Positions 1-5,947 of a stretch of DNA of 9,526 nucleotides are shown here, one piece after another. Both the position numbers and the translations under genes were made by a program. Source of the DNA: HGM05232 sp044433325 (GTDB lineage: Bacteria > Bacteroidota > Bacteroidia > Bacteroidales > Muribaculaceae); the NCBI GenBank assembly GCA_044433325.1, contig JAWXTT010000084.1, forward strand, positions 1-9,526, written 5' to 3'. Position 1 is the first letter of the stretch; every line of letters starts with the position of its first letter. The notes beneath the pieces were generated by a model. That model was not told where the DNA came from. It made no database searches and saw only the letters and a list, made by a program, of their open reading frames with translations.

Positions 1-7
1 AATGCGT

Positions 8-22
8 GTGGATGCTATCCAC
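8..22. other. Short inverted repeat
   Basis: GTGGAT at 8-13 and ATCCAC at 17-22 form a 6-bp perfect stem with a 3-base loop. It lies at the window edge beyond the terminator of the small peptide gene. It could belong to a neighbour outside the window; no function can be given. Confidence 0.3.
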
Positions 23-44
23 CTCTGCACCGTGATAAATGGGA

Positions 45-87
45 GAGGATGACCCACCTAGCCATTTATGATTTTTGGGTCATCCTC
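45..87 (-). terminator. Probable terminator hairpin of the small peptide gene
   Basis: GAGGATGACCCA (45-56) and TGGGTCATCCTC (76-87) are perfect 12-bp complementary arms with a 19-base loop. On the minus strand the stem starts 6 bp after the stop codon at 94, where a terminator would sit. The run of T after the 3' arm is weak (TCCCATTTATCA), so termination efficiency is uncertain. A second, mutually exclusive pairing exists: ATAAATGG (35-42) with CCATTTAT (62-69) overlaps the first stem. Confidence 0.5.
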
Positions 88-93
88 CGCTAT

Positions 94-270
94 TTATTTC
101 CAACTATAGTTATCCATTGAGTAGGAACTGATGCTACTGCCGTTGGTGCTACTTGGTTCTGATGTTGGTGCTTTAGATGACTGCATTAATGTGCCACTTG
201 CTGCAATCATTCCCTCTACTTCTATTTCTATTACTTCTATTGCTGGTGTTTTGTATTCTAATTTTTTCAT
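94..270 (-). CDS. Small Bacteroidales-type peptide of unknown function, 58 aa
   Basis: An intact frame runs from ATG at 270 to TAA at 96-94 on the minus strand and encodes 58 residues. The N-terminus is MKKLEYKTPAIEVIEIEVEG followed by MIAASG. From memory, short proteins starting MKK..Y..P..EV..I..EGM(I/L)A.S are common in Bacteroidales genomes and have no known function. The first 22 residues are charged and beta-prone. The last 33 are rich in Ser, Thr and Asn, contain no Cys, and end in SMDNYSWK. There is no transmembrane segment and no classic signal peptide. The A-rich leader before the ATG fits Bacteroidetes translation starts. A hairpin begins 6 bp beyond the stop, as expected of a single-gene transcript. 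The gene is divergent from the nitroreductase operon, and the repeat array lies between them. It is probably a real gene; no role is assigned. Confidence 0.68.
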   Translation of the reverse strand: MKKLEYKTPAIEVIEIEVEGMIAASGTLMQSSKAPTSEPSSTNGSSISSYSMDNYSWK

Positions 271-375
271 ATTATTTGTTGTTTTGTTTAATGTTTAATA
301 ATTTCTGTGTTATATAAATAATCTCTCATTTGTCATATTTAAAATTTCTCATCTGTCATATTTAAAATCCCTATC

Positions 376-469
376 TGTCATGTCAATAATCTCTTTTGGT
401 TTTATCAACAGTATCTTGATTCAGCACCTTTGCAATTCAGCATGACAAATGAAGATTATTGACATGACA
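376..469. repeat. 17-bp perfect inverted repeat with 60-bp spacer
   Basis: The arm TGTCATGTCAATAATCT (376-392) is exactly complementary to AGATTATTGACATGACA (453-469). The 60 bp between them contain the ATTCAGCA direct repeats. The arms are part of the larger repeat array and could form a cruciform in DNA or a long stem in RNA. Confidence 0.8.
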
Positions 470-490
470 ATAGTGGATTATTAATTCAGA

Positions 491-524
491 ATGACACGCC
501 TGGTGGGATGACACGCCTGGTGGG
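491..524. repeat. Perfect tandem duplication of a 17-bp unit
   Basis: ATGACACGCCTGGTGGG occurs at 491-507 and again directly at 508-524 with no difference. The unit begins with the ATGACA core of the array but has a GC-rich tail unlike the AT-rich surroundings. Exact identity suggests a recent duplication. Confidence 0.9.
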
Positions 525-570
525 AGTAGCTCGATTGTGGGGTAGCTTGTAAACTTTTATGTATGCAATC

Positions 571-601
571 TTTAGCTTTAGAGTTTTTTTATGTAAGTTT
601 G
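571..601 (+). promoter_or_regulatory. Candidate Bacteroidetes promoter for the nitroreductase operon
   Basis: TAAGTTTG at 594-601 matches the Bacteroidetes -7 consensus TAnnTTTG. A weak -33-like TTTAG lies at 571-575, about 19 bp upstream. Transcription would start near 605-610, leaving a leader of roughly 35 bases that contains GAGAGGAG at 615-622. This is consensus matching only. Confidence 0.45.
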
Positions 602-642
602 CAGAAATATAATTGAGAGGAGTATCAACTTAAAACGTGATT

Positions 643-1182
643 ATGGGTAAATTTCAAGATTTAATAATCGCACGTCGTTCAACACGTAAATATAGCGATA
701 AGGAGATTAACGCTGAGGATGTTCAACTAATCTTACAAGCAGCTCTGTTAGCTCCTACATCTAAGAATAGTCGCGCTTGGCACTTTATCGTTGTTGAGGA
801 TAAGCAGATGTTAGAGAGATTATCAAAATGTAAAGATTTCGGGGCAACACCTATCGCTAATGCATCATTAGCAATAGTGGTTATGGCTAATCCTGGCGAA
901 ACGGAAGCGTGGGTGGAGGATGCGGCAATAGCATCAACATATATACAACTGCAAGCTGAGGATTTAGGCTTGGGTAGTTGCTGGATTCAGGTGCGCAACA
1001 GATATACTAAGGAGGGTATTCCTGCTGAGGATTATGTGCGTGAACTTCTTGAGGTAACTCCTGACTATCCAGTGCTTAGTGTTATTACTCTTGGTCATAA
1101 GATTAAGGTGAGTAAGGCTAATGATATAGATGCTCTGCCTTGGGAGCGTATCAATATTGGTAAATGGAAAGATGAAGCATAG
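643..1182 (+). CDS. Nitroreductase-family FMN oxidoreductase
   Basis: This 179-residue protein belongs to the nitroreductase family (FMN-dependent, usually dimeric, cytoplasmic, using NAD(P)H to reduce nitro compounds, quinones or other electrophiles). Visible signatures are RRSTRKY at residues 11-17 (FMN phosphate-binding region), LLAPTSKNSRAWHFIVVED from about 35 (second flavin-binding segment), EDAAIAST near 92-99 and GLGSCW at 109-114. The length fits the short, single-domain members. I chose ATG at 643. An in-frame GTG at 637 would add only two residues and cannot be excluded; the purine-rich GAGAGGAG at 615-622 is rather far from both. It is the first gene of a four-gene operon and overlaps the next gene by 11 bp. 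The physiological substrate cannot be deduced, and the neighbours do not suggest one. Confidence 0.88.
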   Translation: MGKFQDLIIARRSTRKYSDKEINAEDVQLILQAALLAPTSKNSRAWHFIVVEDKQMLERLSKCKDFGATPIANASLAIVVMANPGETEAWVEDAAIASTYIQLQAEDLGLGSCWIQVRNRYTKEGIPAEDYVRELLEVTPDYPVLSVITLGHKIKVSKANDIDALPWERINIGKWKDEA

Positions 1183-1942
1183 GGTTGTTATACTTGGCTC
1201 AGGTAATGTTGCCACTCATTTAGTAGCAGCACTAGCTAAGTATGTAGATATTGTTCAGATTTATAGCCAAACAGTAGCTAATGCGCAAAAGCTTGCTGAC
1301 CTGATAGGTTGCTCCAATTATAGTAACCAGATTGGGGATATTGTGGCTGATGCCGATATCTATCTGTTTATCGTAAAGGATGATGCTATCGCCATGTTAG
1401 CTAATCAGATTAAGGTGGATAATCCAACAGCACTATTTATTCATACTTCGGGGAGCGTTTCAGCAGATGTTTTCGCTAATGTGAGTAGCAATTATGGTGT
1501 GTTATATCCACTACAAACATTTACTAAAGGGGTGGATGTTAACTTTGCTGAAATATCAATATTTACTCAGGGGAATAAACCAGAGAGTAAACTAATTGTT
1601 GATAAATTGGCGAGCTATCTTACTACTAAGGTTTATACTGCTGATAGCGAATTACGTCGCAAATTACATATTGCGGCTGTCTTTGCTTGTAACTTTGCTA
1701 ATCATATGTGGGATATTGCTGATGGGATTATGCAGAGGGAGGAGTTACCATTTGATGTACTATTGCCTTTAATCCAAAGTAGTATAGACAAGATTAAGAG
1801 GATTACTCCGCACGATGCGCAAACAGGTCCTGCTGTTCGCGGTGATAAGGAGATTACAAATAAACATATCTCAATGCTAACGGGTGCTGAGAGTGAAATA
1901 TATAAATTGATTTCAGAAAATATATATAATGAGCGCAATTGA
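1172..1942 (+). CDS. DUF2520 Rossmann-fold oxidoreductase-like protein
   Basis: This 256-residue protein has an N-terminal NAD(P)-binding Rossmann domain and a C-terminal helical DUF2520 domain, a layout like pyrroline-5-carboxylate and ketopantoate reductases. The dinucleotide motif GSGNVA is at residues 9-14. HTSGS is at 91-95, YPLQTF at 112-117, and the DUF2520 hallmarks AVFACNFANH at 169-178 and AQTGPAVRGD at 216-225. ATG at 1172 is chosen because it places the glycine motif ten residues from the start; an in-frame ATG at 1130 would add an unsupported 14-residue tail lying inside the upstream gene. It overlaps the nitroreductase by 11 bp and kdsC by 14 bp, implying translational coupling. 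DUF2520 proteins have no established substrate as far as I know. A dehydrogenase role linked to envelope or nucleotide metabolism is only inference from the neighbours. Confidence 0.88.
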   Translation: MKHRVVILGSGNVATHLVAALAKYVDIVQIYSQTVANAQKLADLIGCSNYSNQIGDIVADADIYLFIVKDDAIAMLANQIKVDNPTALFIHTSGSVSADVFANVSSNYGVLYPLQTFTKGVDVNFAEISIFTQGNKPESKLIVDKLASYLTTKVYTADSELRRKLHIAAVFACNFANHMWDIADGIMQREELPFDVLLPLIQSSIDKIKRITPHDAQTGPAVRGDKEITNKHISMLTGAESEIYKLISENIYNERN

Positions 1943-2453
1943 TTACGATTTAAAGAGGATAAAGGGGATTGCCTTTGATGTAGATGGTGTGCTGTCTGCA
2001 TCTGTTGTGCCAATAGATATATCGGGTGAACCGTTGCGCATGATGAATATTAAGGATGGTTACGCTATCCAATTTGCTGTAAAGCAGGGATTGAATATTG
2101 CTATTATCACTGGGAGTAACTCAAAGGGGGTTTATACTCGCTTTAAGGAGCTAGGTGTTGAAGATATATATATGTCGTCAGCAATTAAGATGCCTGACTT
2201 AAATAACTGGATGCAAAAACGTAATCTTGAACCTGAGAATGTAGCATACGTGGGGGATGATATCCCTGATATTCAAGTAATGAATAGTGTGGGATTGCCA
2301 GTAGCTCCAATAGATGCTGCTATTGATGTTAAACAGATTGCTAAATATATATCTCCAGTTAAAGGGGGTGAGGGTTGTGGTCGTGACCTGATTGAACAGG
2401 TGCTACGCGCACAAGGCAAATGGTTAAATGGTGAGGAGGCTTACCGCTGGTAA
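1929..2453 (+). CDS. kdsC: 3-deoxy-D-manno-octulosonate 8-phosphate phosphatase (KdsC/YrbI-type HAD)
   Basis: This 174-residue HAD phosphatase lacks a cap domain, as KdsC tetramers do. Motif I is DVDGVL, with nucleophile D17 and acid/base D19. Motif II is the Thr of IITG (T61), motif III is probably K87, and motif IV is GDDIPD at 109-114, which binds Mg. The C-terminal KdsC signatures GGEGCGRD (146-153) and AQGKW (161-165) are present. KdsC removes phosphate from KDO-8-phosphate, giving the KDO that joins lipid A to the core of lipopolysaccharide; it acts in the cytoplasm. The usual TDG after motif I is replaced by SAS, a divergence I associate with Bacteroidetes members. ATG at 1929 lies 14 bp inside the DUF2520 gene, and maf follows after 5 bp. 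Other kds genes are not in the window. Confidence 0.88.
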   Translation: MSAIDYDLKRIKGIAFDVDGVLSASVVPIDISGEPLRMMNIKDGYAIQFAVKQGLNIAIITGSNSKGVYTRFKELGVEDIYMSSAIKMPDLNNWMQKRNLEPENVAYVGDDIPDIQVMNSVGLPVAPIDAAIDVKQIAKYISPVKGGEGCGRDLIEQVLRAQGKWLNGEEAYRW

Positions 2454-2458
2454 TAAAT

Positions 2459-3037
2459 ATGAATAATTTAAATAGATATGATATAATCTTAGCCTCTGCG
2501 TCACCTCGCCGTCAGGAGCTATTAAAGTCTTTGGATATTAATTTCCGTGTTGAGATAATAAACGGTATAGATGAATCATACCCTACATACTTAGAGAGCG
2601 ATAATGTGGCTCTATATATATCACAAAAGAAAGCTAAAAGCTACCAATCATTAATCACTGATAACCAATTGGTGATAACTGCTGATACGATAGTGGTTGT
2701 TGATTCGCAAATATTAGGTAAACCTAAAGATTGTGAGGATGCTAAGTGTATGCTACGCGCACTATCGGGCAGAACGCATAAAGTTATCACTGGGGTAGCA
2801 ATAACTACTGCCGATAAGGAGGTTGCTTTTGATGCTGTAACCATAGTGGAGTTTGCTGAACTTACCGATGATGAAATTGAGTATTATGTCACGCGTTACA
2901 ACCCTGCTGACAAAGCGGGTTCGTATGGTATTCAGGAGTGGATTGGCGCAATTGGCGTAAAATCTATCTCAGGTAGCTATTATAATGTGATGGGTCTGCC
3001 ACTACACAGACTTTATACTGAATTAAGGGGTTTCTAA
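2459..3037 (+). CDS. maf: Maf-family nucleoside triphosphate pyrophosphatase (dTTP/UTP type)
   Basis: This 192-residue protein is a complete Maf/YhdE-type enzyme, a cytoplasmic house-cleaning pyrophosphatase that converts non-canonical or selected nucleoside triphosphates to monophosphates. Motifs in order are ASASPRR (residues 12-18, phosphate binding), TADT with catalytic D76 (74-77), GKP (87-89), LSGRTHKVITG (102-112) and DKAGSYGIQ (151-159). The DKAG.YGIQ form is typical of the dTTP/UTP-preferring branch. It ends in MGLPLHRLY, normal for the family. It is the last gene of the four-gene operon, starting 5 bp after kdsC. Its stop is only 9 bp from the stop of the convergent ATP-grasp gene, so no separate intergenic terminator can fit between them. 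Confidence 0.93.
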   Translation: MNNLNRYDIILASASPRRQELLKSLDINFRVEIINGIDESYPTYLESDNVALYISQKKAKSYQSLITDNQLVITADTIVVVDSQILGKPKDCEDAKCMLRALSGRTHKVITGVAITTADKEVAFDAVTIVEFAELTDDEIEYYVTRYNPADKAGSYGIQEWIGAIGVKSISGSYYNVMGLPLHRLYTELRGF

Positions 3038-3051
3038 AAACTGACCCTAAA
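3022..3051. repeat. Convergent-junction motif, copy A
   Basis: The segment starting ATTAAGGGG at 3022 and continuing TTTCTAAAAACTGACCCT to 3048 contains the end and stop of maf and reaches into the end of the ATP-grasp gene. It closely matches a segment at 8356-8388, at the other convergent junction. AAGGG and CCCT can pair weakly around the stop codons, so it may serve as a compact bidirectional 3' end. Confidence 0.6.
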
Positions 3052-4243
3052 GAGTTTCTAAAACTTTGATATAAGCGCAATAGTTAGCATCAGCATAGAT
3101 TGGAGTTAAAAACAGTACTCCTGATTTAATACGGTTATCCTCGATAACCAATGGGAAGTCAGCAGTTAACTTTGATGCATAATCTTTTAGTGTATTTTGC
3201 TTGCTATCATTGTGGTATTCCATTTTATAGATACCCTCAGAGCCTTTTGCTATTAACTTTTCACCTATCACGGTGGTTATTACTCCCATTGTGGTGCGTA
3301 GATTAATCTCGATGGCTGGATTAATGCGCTTAATACCATTATCGCTATAAACCATCATATCTACACCTACGTAACCTGTATAGTGTGGTGCTATGGTTTC
3401 AGTAACAACATCATTAACTACCTGTTCCAATTTAGATAATAGCTCTTTATTAGGAAATAGCTCCAACAATTTTAGCTTTATACTCTGCGGTGAAGATAGA
3501 TAGCCAAAATCAAATGCACTATGCACACTATTCTGAAAAAGTGAATACCCTACAAAGCGTGATACTCCATCTTGACAATAAAATTCCATTGCAAAATCAC
3601 CTAGATTATCTAAGGGAATTTCACACATAACAGACCCTTGACGTGAAATAATTCCGCTGCTCCACTGTTTAAAGTCGTTAGCATCTATATCTAAAGCGCG
3701 GTAAATACCTCGTCCACTGCTAGACCATGGAGCCTTGATATAACACGATGGATGTTGCATTGCAAATGCAATTACATCATCCAATGTAGTTACCTCAATC
3801 GGGATAGGAGCTAATTCATACCCTATCAACTCAGTAATACGTTTATGGAAAGTTATTGATATTGAACGGTGCGATAACTCACGTAACTTGGCGATATATT
3901 CAGGTTTTGGTAATTGATTCACATTTACCCCGCGGTCAATTAATCGTTTACGCATATCTGCACTCCAACCCCATACATTTATATCCCCGTTGAAGTTAGC
4001 TAGCGATTTATCTGTTAGTAGCGTAGCTTTGAGATTAAATAGCTTTGAGATATTATTCAACCACTCTTGATTATCGGATTGTGTTGAGTATATATTTACC
4101 CCGTCACCACTAGCGTACCATAGCGGTAACATCTGTAAGTCGTTACGTAACTTAGTGGCTAATGGTGGTGCTGTATAATTCTCACCTCCATAGGCTAATG
4201 CTAAATCATTTTCTGGATTAAATATATATAACTGCTGATGCAT
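3047..4243 (-). CDS. ATP-grasp-like protein of unknown function
   Basis: This 398-residue protein is not one I can name. The N-terminal part begins with LYIFNPENDLALAYGG, a pattern I recall in uncharacterised Bacteroidetes proteins. The second half looks like an ATP-grasp catalytic core: KAPWSSSGRG at residues 170-179 resembles the nucleotide-binding Lys and glycine loop, VMCE ends at E208, D295 lies in YVGVD, and EINLR (E312, N314, R316) fits the metal-binding strand that ends the ATP-grasp active site. Such enzymes usually join a carboxylate to an amine through an acyl-phosphate. There is no signal peptide or membrane segment, so it is probably cytoplasmic. It starts 26 bp after manA on the same strand and is likely cotranscribed with it. 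Substrate unknown; a role in glycan or peptide modification is speculation. Confidence 0.7.
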   Translation of the reverse strand: MHQQLYIFNPENDLALAYGGENYTAPPLATKLRNDLQMLPLWYASGDGVNIYSTQSDNQEWLNNISKLFNLKATLLTDKSLANFNGDINVWGWSADMRKRLIDRGVNVNQLPKPEYIAKLRELSHRSISITFHKRITELIGYELAPIPIEVTTLDDVIAFAMQHPSCYIKAPWSSSGRGIYRALDIDANDFKQWSSGIISRQGSVMCEIPLDNLGDFAMEFYCQDGVSRFVGYSLFQNSVHSAFDFGYLSSPQSIKLKLLELFPNKELLSKLEQVVNDVVTETIAPHYTGYVGVDMMVYSDNGIKRINPAIEINLRTTMGVITTVIGEKLIAKGSEGIYKMEYHNDSKQNTLKDYASKLTADFPLVIEDNRIKSGVLFLTPIYADANYCAYIKVLETL

Positions 4244-4269
4244 CGCGTTATAAATCAGAGTGCTACTGT

Positions 4270-5244
4270 TTATATGAAAGTTGTTAACACCTCTAACTCT
4301 ACATTAGGAATGATATCCACATATTTAATAGCTGCTGGAATTAATATTGTTTCACCCTGCTTAATTTCTGTTATAGTACCATTGTCATCAATGATTTTTC
4401 CATCACCAGATGTAATAACTAATATTTTGAAACTATTATCGATAGGAAAACGAAAACTTTTAGTCAAGTTAATTACCGAAGATGTGAAATAGTCGCAACG
4501 CTTCAATAACAACTCCTTGTCATAAACCATATCTGCATGGCTGAATGTATCATCCGATATATTATAATCTAACGCTTCACTAGCTAACTGGGTATGTAGT
4601 TCGCGTTTCTTACCATTCACATCCACCCTATCATAGTCATAAACGCGATATGTAATATCAGATGTTTGCTGTATCTCAACCATAAAATTACCTGCACATA
4701 TACTATGAATACGTCCTGCTGGAATATAAAATAGATCACGTGGTTTAGGTGAAAATTTAGCTAGTATATCAGTAACACTGTTATTGTAGATATGTGACTT
4801 AAACTCCTCTTTAGTAACAGTTTTAGAGAATCCTGAATATAGATGAGATTTATCATCTGACTTAATCACATACCATAACTCGGTCTTACCTAAACTATTA
4901 TGACGTTCACTAGCCATAATGTTATTAGGATGAACCTGTATTGACAAATCACTGCTGACATCTAGAAACTTGATTAAGATTGGAAATAAATTACCTGTTT
5001 TAGCATAAATATCCTTACCTAGAATATCCGCGCCAAACTTTGTCAATAGCTCCTTAATATCCACCCCCTCAAATTCACCATTAGCTACAACTGATAACTG
5101 ATTCTCAAGTCCTGAAATCTCCCAACTCTCACCAATTCTGTCACTATCAGAGTGTGTTCCACCTTTAAATTCCTTAATTTGAGAACCGCCCCAAATAACA
5201 GATTTATAAATTGGTTGAAATTTAAATGGATATAATTTATTCAT
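4270..5244 (-). CDS. manA: Mannose-6-phosphate isomerase, class I (cupin)
   Basis: This 324-residue zinc-dependent isomerase interconverts fructose-6-phosphate and mannose-6-phosphate, supplying GDP-mannose and related envelope sugars or allowing mannose use. The metal-site residues are all visible: Q103 and H105 in SIQVHP, E122 in KTELWYV and H180 in IPAGRIHSI. The active-site Arg is probably R200 in QQTSDITYRVYDYDR. The N-terminal PFKFQPIYKSVIWGG and SWEISG are typical of the short bacterial form found in Firmicutes and Bacteroidetes, and the length agrees. A C-terminal cupin lobe ends at LEVLTTFI. ATG at 5244 puts the PFKF motif at residue 6. It is first in a two-gene minus-strand unit with the ATP-grasp gene and divergent from the His-rich protein gene. 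Confidence 0.92.
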   Translation of the reverse strand: MNKLYPFKFQPIYKSVIWGGSQIKEFKGGTHSDSDRIGESWEISGLENQLSVVANGEFEGVDIKELLTKFGADILGKDIYAKTGNLFPILIKFLDVSSDLSIQVHPNNIMASERHNSLGKTELWYVIKSDDKSHLYSGFSKTVTKEEFKSHIYNNSVTDILAKFSPKPRDLFYIPAGRIHSICAGNFMVEIQQTSDITYRVYDYDRVDVNGKKRELHTQLASEALDYNISDDTFSHADMVYDKELLLKRCDYFTSSVINLTKSFRFPIDNSFKILVITSGDGKIIDDNGTITEIKQGETILIPAAIKYVDIIPNVELEVLTTFI

Positions 5245-5308
5245 ATATTATGCTCAGCTGTAATTGCGATTTTATTTATAGAGATAACCCCTACGCCTTA
5301 TAAACACA

Positions 5309-5316
5309 CAAAGATA
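5309..5316 (-). promoter_or_regulatory. Candidate -7 box for manA
   Basis: Read on the minus strand, 5316 to 5309 is TATCTTTG, an exact match to the Bacteroidetes -7 consensus TAnnTTTG. Transcription would start near 5303, giving a leader of about 60 bases before manA. I see no convincing -33 element at the usual distance. Confidence 0.42.
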
Positions 5317-5421
5317 TGATATTTATTATAAACCATCACATAAAAATATATCAAAATATATTTAGGGGACTTCTTAAAATATCTATATGTTAATAAACTG
5401 TTAAATATAGAATAGACTATC

Positions 5422-5450
5422 TTTAGAATGATTCCAAATAACTACCTTTG
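5422..5450 (+). promoter_or_regulatory. Candidate promoter for the His-rich protein and receptor genes
   Basis: TACCTTTG at 5443-5450 matches TAnnTTTG exactly. TTTAG at 5422-5426 is a weak -33-like element, slightly closer than ideal. Transcription would start near 5457, only about a dozen bases before the ATG at 5468. No such box is seen between the His-rich gene and the receptor gene, so one transcript probably covers both. Confidence 0.5.
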
Positions 5451-5464
5451 TCACAACAAAGTTA
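5443..5464. promoter_or_regulatory. 22-bp dyad overlapping the -7 box, possible operator
   Basis: The left half TACCTTTGT (5443-5451) and the right half ACAAAGTTA (5456-5464) are complementary at 8 of 9 positions around CACA. The dyad covers the whole -7 box and ends three bases before the start codon. A dimeric repressor bound here would block transcription. No regulator gene is in the window. Confidence 0.4.
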
Positions 5465-5467
5465 AAA

Positions 5468-5806
5468 ATGGGTTTAAAGATAATAAAACAGATATTTGGA
5501 GTATTCCTATTAGTATCGTTCCTAGCTTATAATAGCGGAACGAGTCTATTTGAACACACCCATATCATAGATGGTGTAGAGGTTACTCACTCACACCCTT
5601 ACCAATCTAATTCTAACCACTCACATAGCGGCACATCAATCCAATTTCTAGGATTAATCAGCAATACCGCAATAGCTATTGTGGCTGTTATAATTGCATT
5701 TAAATGTTTCCGCCATATTACGGCAACTTACGGAACATCTAATGACAAGGTTAGTTTATCATCTAGCATACTATATGCTCAGTTACGTGCACCCCCTGTT
5801 GCGTAA
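5468..5806 (+). CDS. Small His-rich membrane protein, upstream of TonB receptor
   Basis: This 112-residue protein is not a family I can name with certainty. It has a hydrophobic N-terminal segment (residues about 5-21) that could be a signal anchor, then a polar His-rich stretch with three HxH clusters: HTH at 30-32, HSHP at 41-44 and HSH at 51-53. A second hydrophobic helix follows at about 58-79. The C-terminal tail ends LRAPPVA, a form of ending I recall in other short Bacteroidetes proteins located beside outer-membrane receptors. The clusters would face the periplasm if both helices span the inner membrane, and they suggest binding of Zn, Cu or Ni. The gene follows the dyad promoter closely and lies 141 bp before the receptor gene on the same strand. 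A metal sensor, chaperone or uptake accessory are all possible. Confidence 0.72.
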   Translation: MGLKIIKQIFGVFLLVSFLAYNSGTSLFEHTHIIDGVEVTHSHPYQSNSNHSHSGTSIQFLGLISNTAIAIVAVIIAFKCFRHITATYGTSNDKVSLSSSILYAQLRAPPVA

Positions 5807-5947
5807 AAAAGAATCAGAACAACTAAATTTACTCTATTAAACATCCTTAGAAACAGGGTGCCTATTAGAGTTGCGACCTATTGTTAAATCATTAGGTAGT
5901 AATCTATGCATTAAAATAATAATTTTTAGAATTAAAAACGAAAAAAA
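5807..5947 (+). other. Intergenic leader of the receptor gene
   Basis: This 141-bp gap carries no TAnnTTTG promoter box and no strong hairpin. The only pairing seen is a weak 5-bp stem, ACCTA (5876-5880) with TAGGT (5893-5897). It ends in an A-rich run directly before the receptor ATG, as is usual for Bacteroidetes translation starts. I see no recognisable riboswitch. Confidence 0.5.

Larger units (their letters stand above)
302..524. repeat. Intergenic array of 22-23 bp repeats with inverted halves
   Basis: This gene-free stretch (271-642 has no supportable gene) holds repeated units. On the left, TCTCATTTGTCATATTTAAA (from 324) and TCTCATCTGTCATATTTAAA (from 347) differ by one base. They are flanked by weaker units at about 302-323 and 370-391. 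TGTCAT cores fall at 331, 354 and 376, spaced 23 and 22 bp. On the right the core recurs inverted as ATGACA at 442, 464, 491 and 508. The segment TCATTTGTCAT (326-336) is the exact reverse complement of 442-452. The short direct repeat ATTCAGCA occurs at 419-426 and 435-442, and ATTCAGAATGACA at 484-496 resembles 435-447. It could be a decayed mobile or extragenic palindromic element, or an array of protein binding sites. No transposase gene is present. Confidence 0.72.

Noticed and set aside
302..391. CRISPR array
   Set aside because: Units are only 22-23 bp, directly abutting and diverging, with no spacers. The second half is inverted and no cas gene is present.
1130..1171. Upstream ATG for the DUF2520 gene
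   Set aside because: It would add 14 residues before the Rossmann strand, entirely within the nitroreductase gene. ATG at 1172 gives the expected short distance to GSGNVA.
964..2013. Minus-strand open frames at 964-1215 and 1702-2013
   Set aside because: Both are antisense to well-identified genes (nitroreductase/DUF2520 and DUF2520/kdsC) and have no recognisable content.
4238..4492. Open plus-strand frame of 84 codons at the manA/ATP-grasp junction
   Set aside because: It is antisense to the 3' end of manA, which has all its active-site motifs. The translation shows no family signature and has no promoter box.
5807..5947. Cobalamin or other riboswitch before the TonB receptor
   Set aside because: The gap is short, AT-rich and lacks strong stems or a conserved box that I can recognise.
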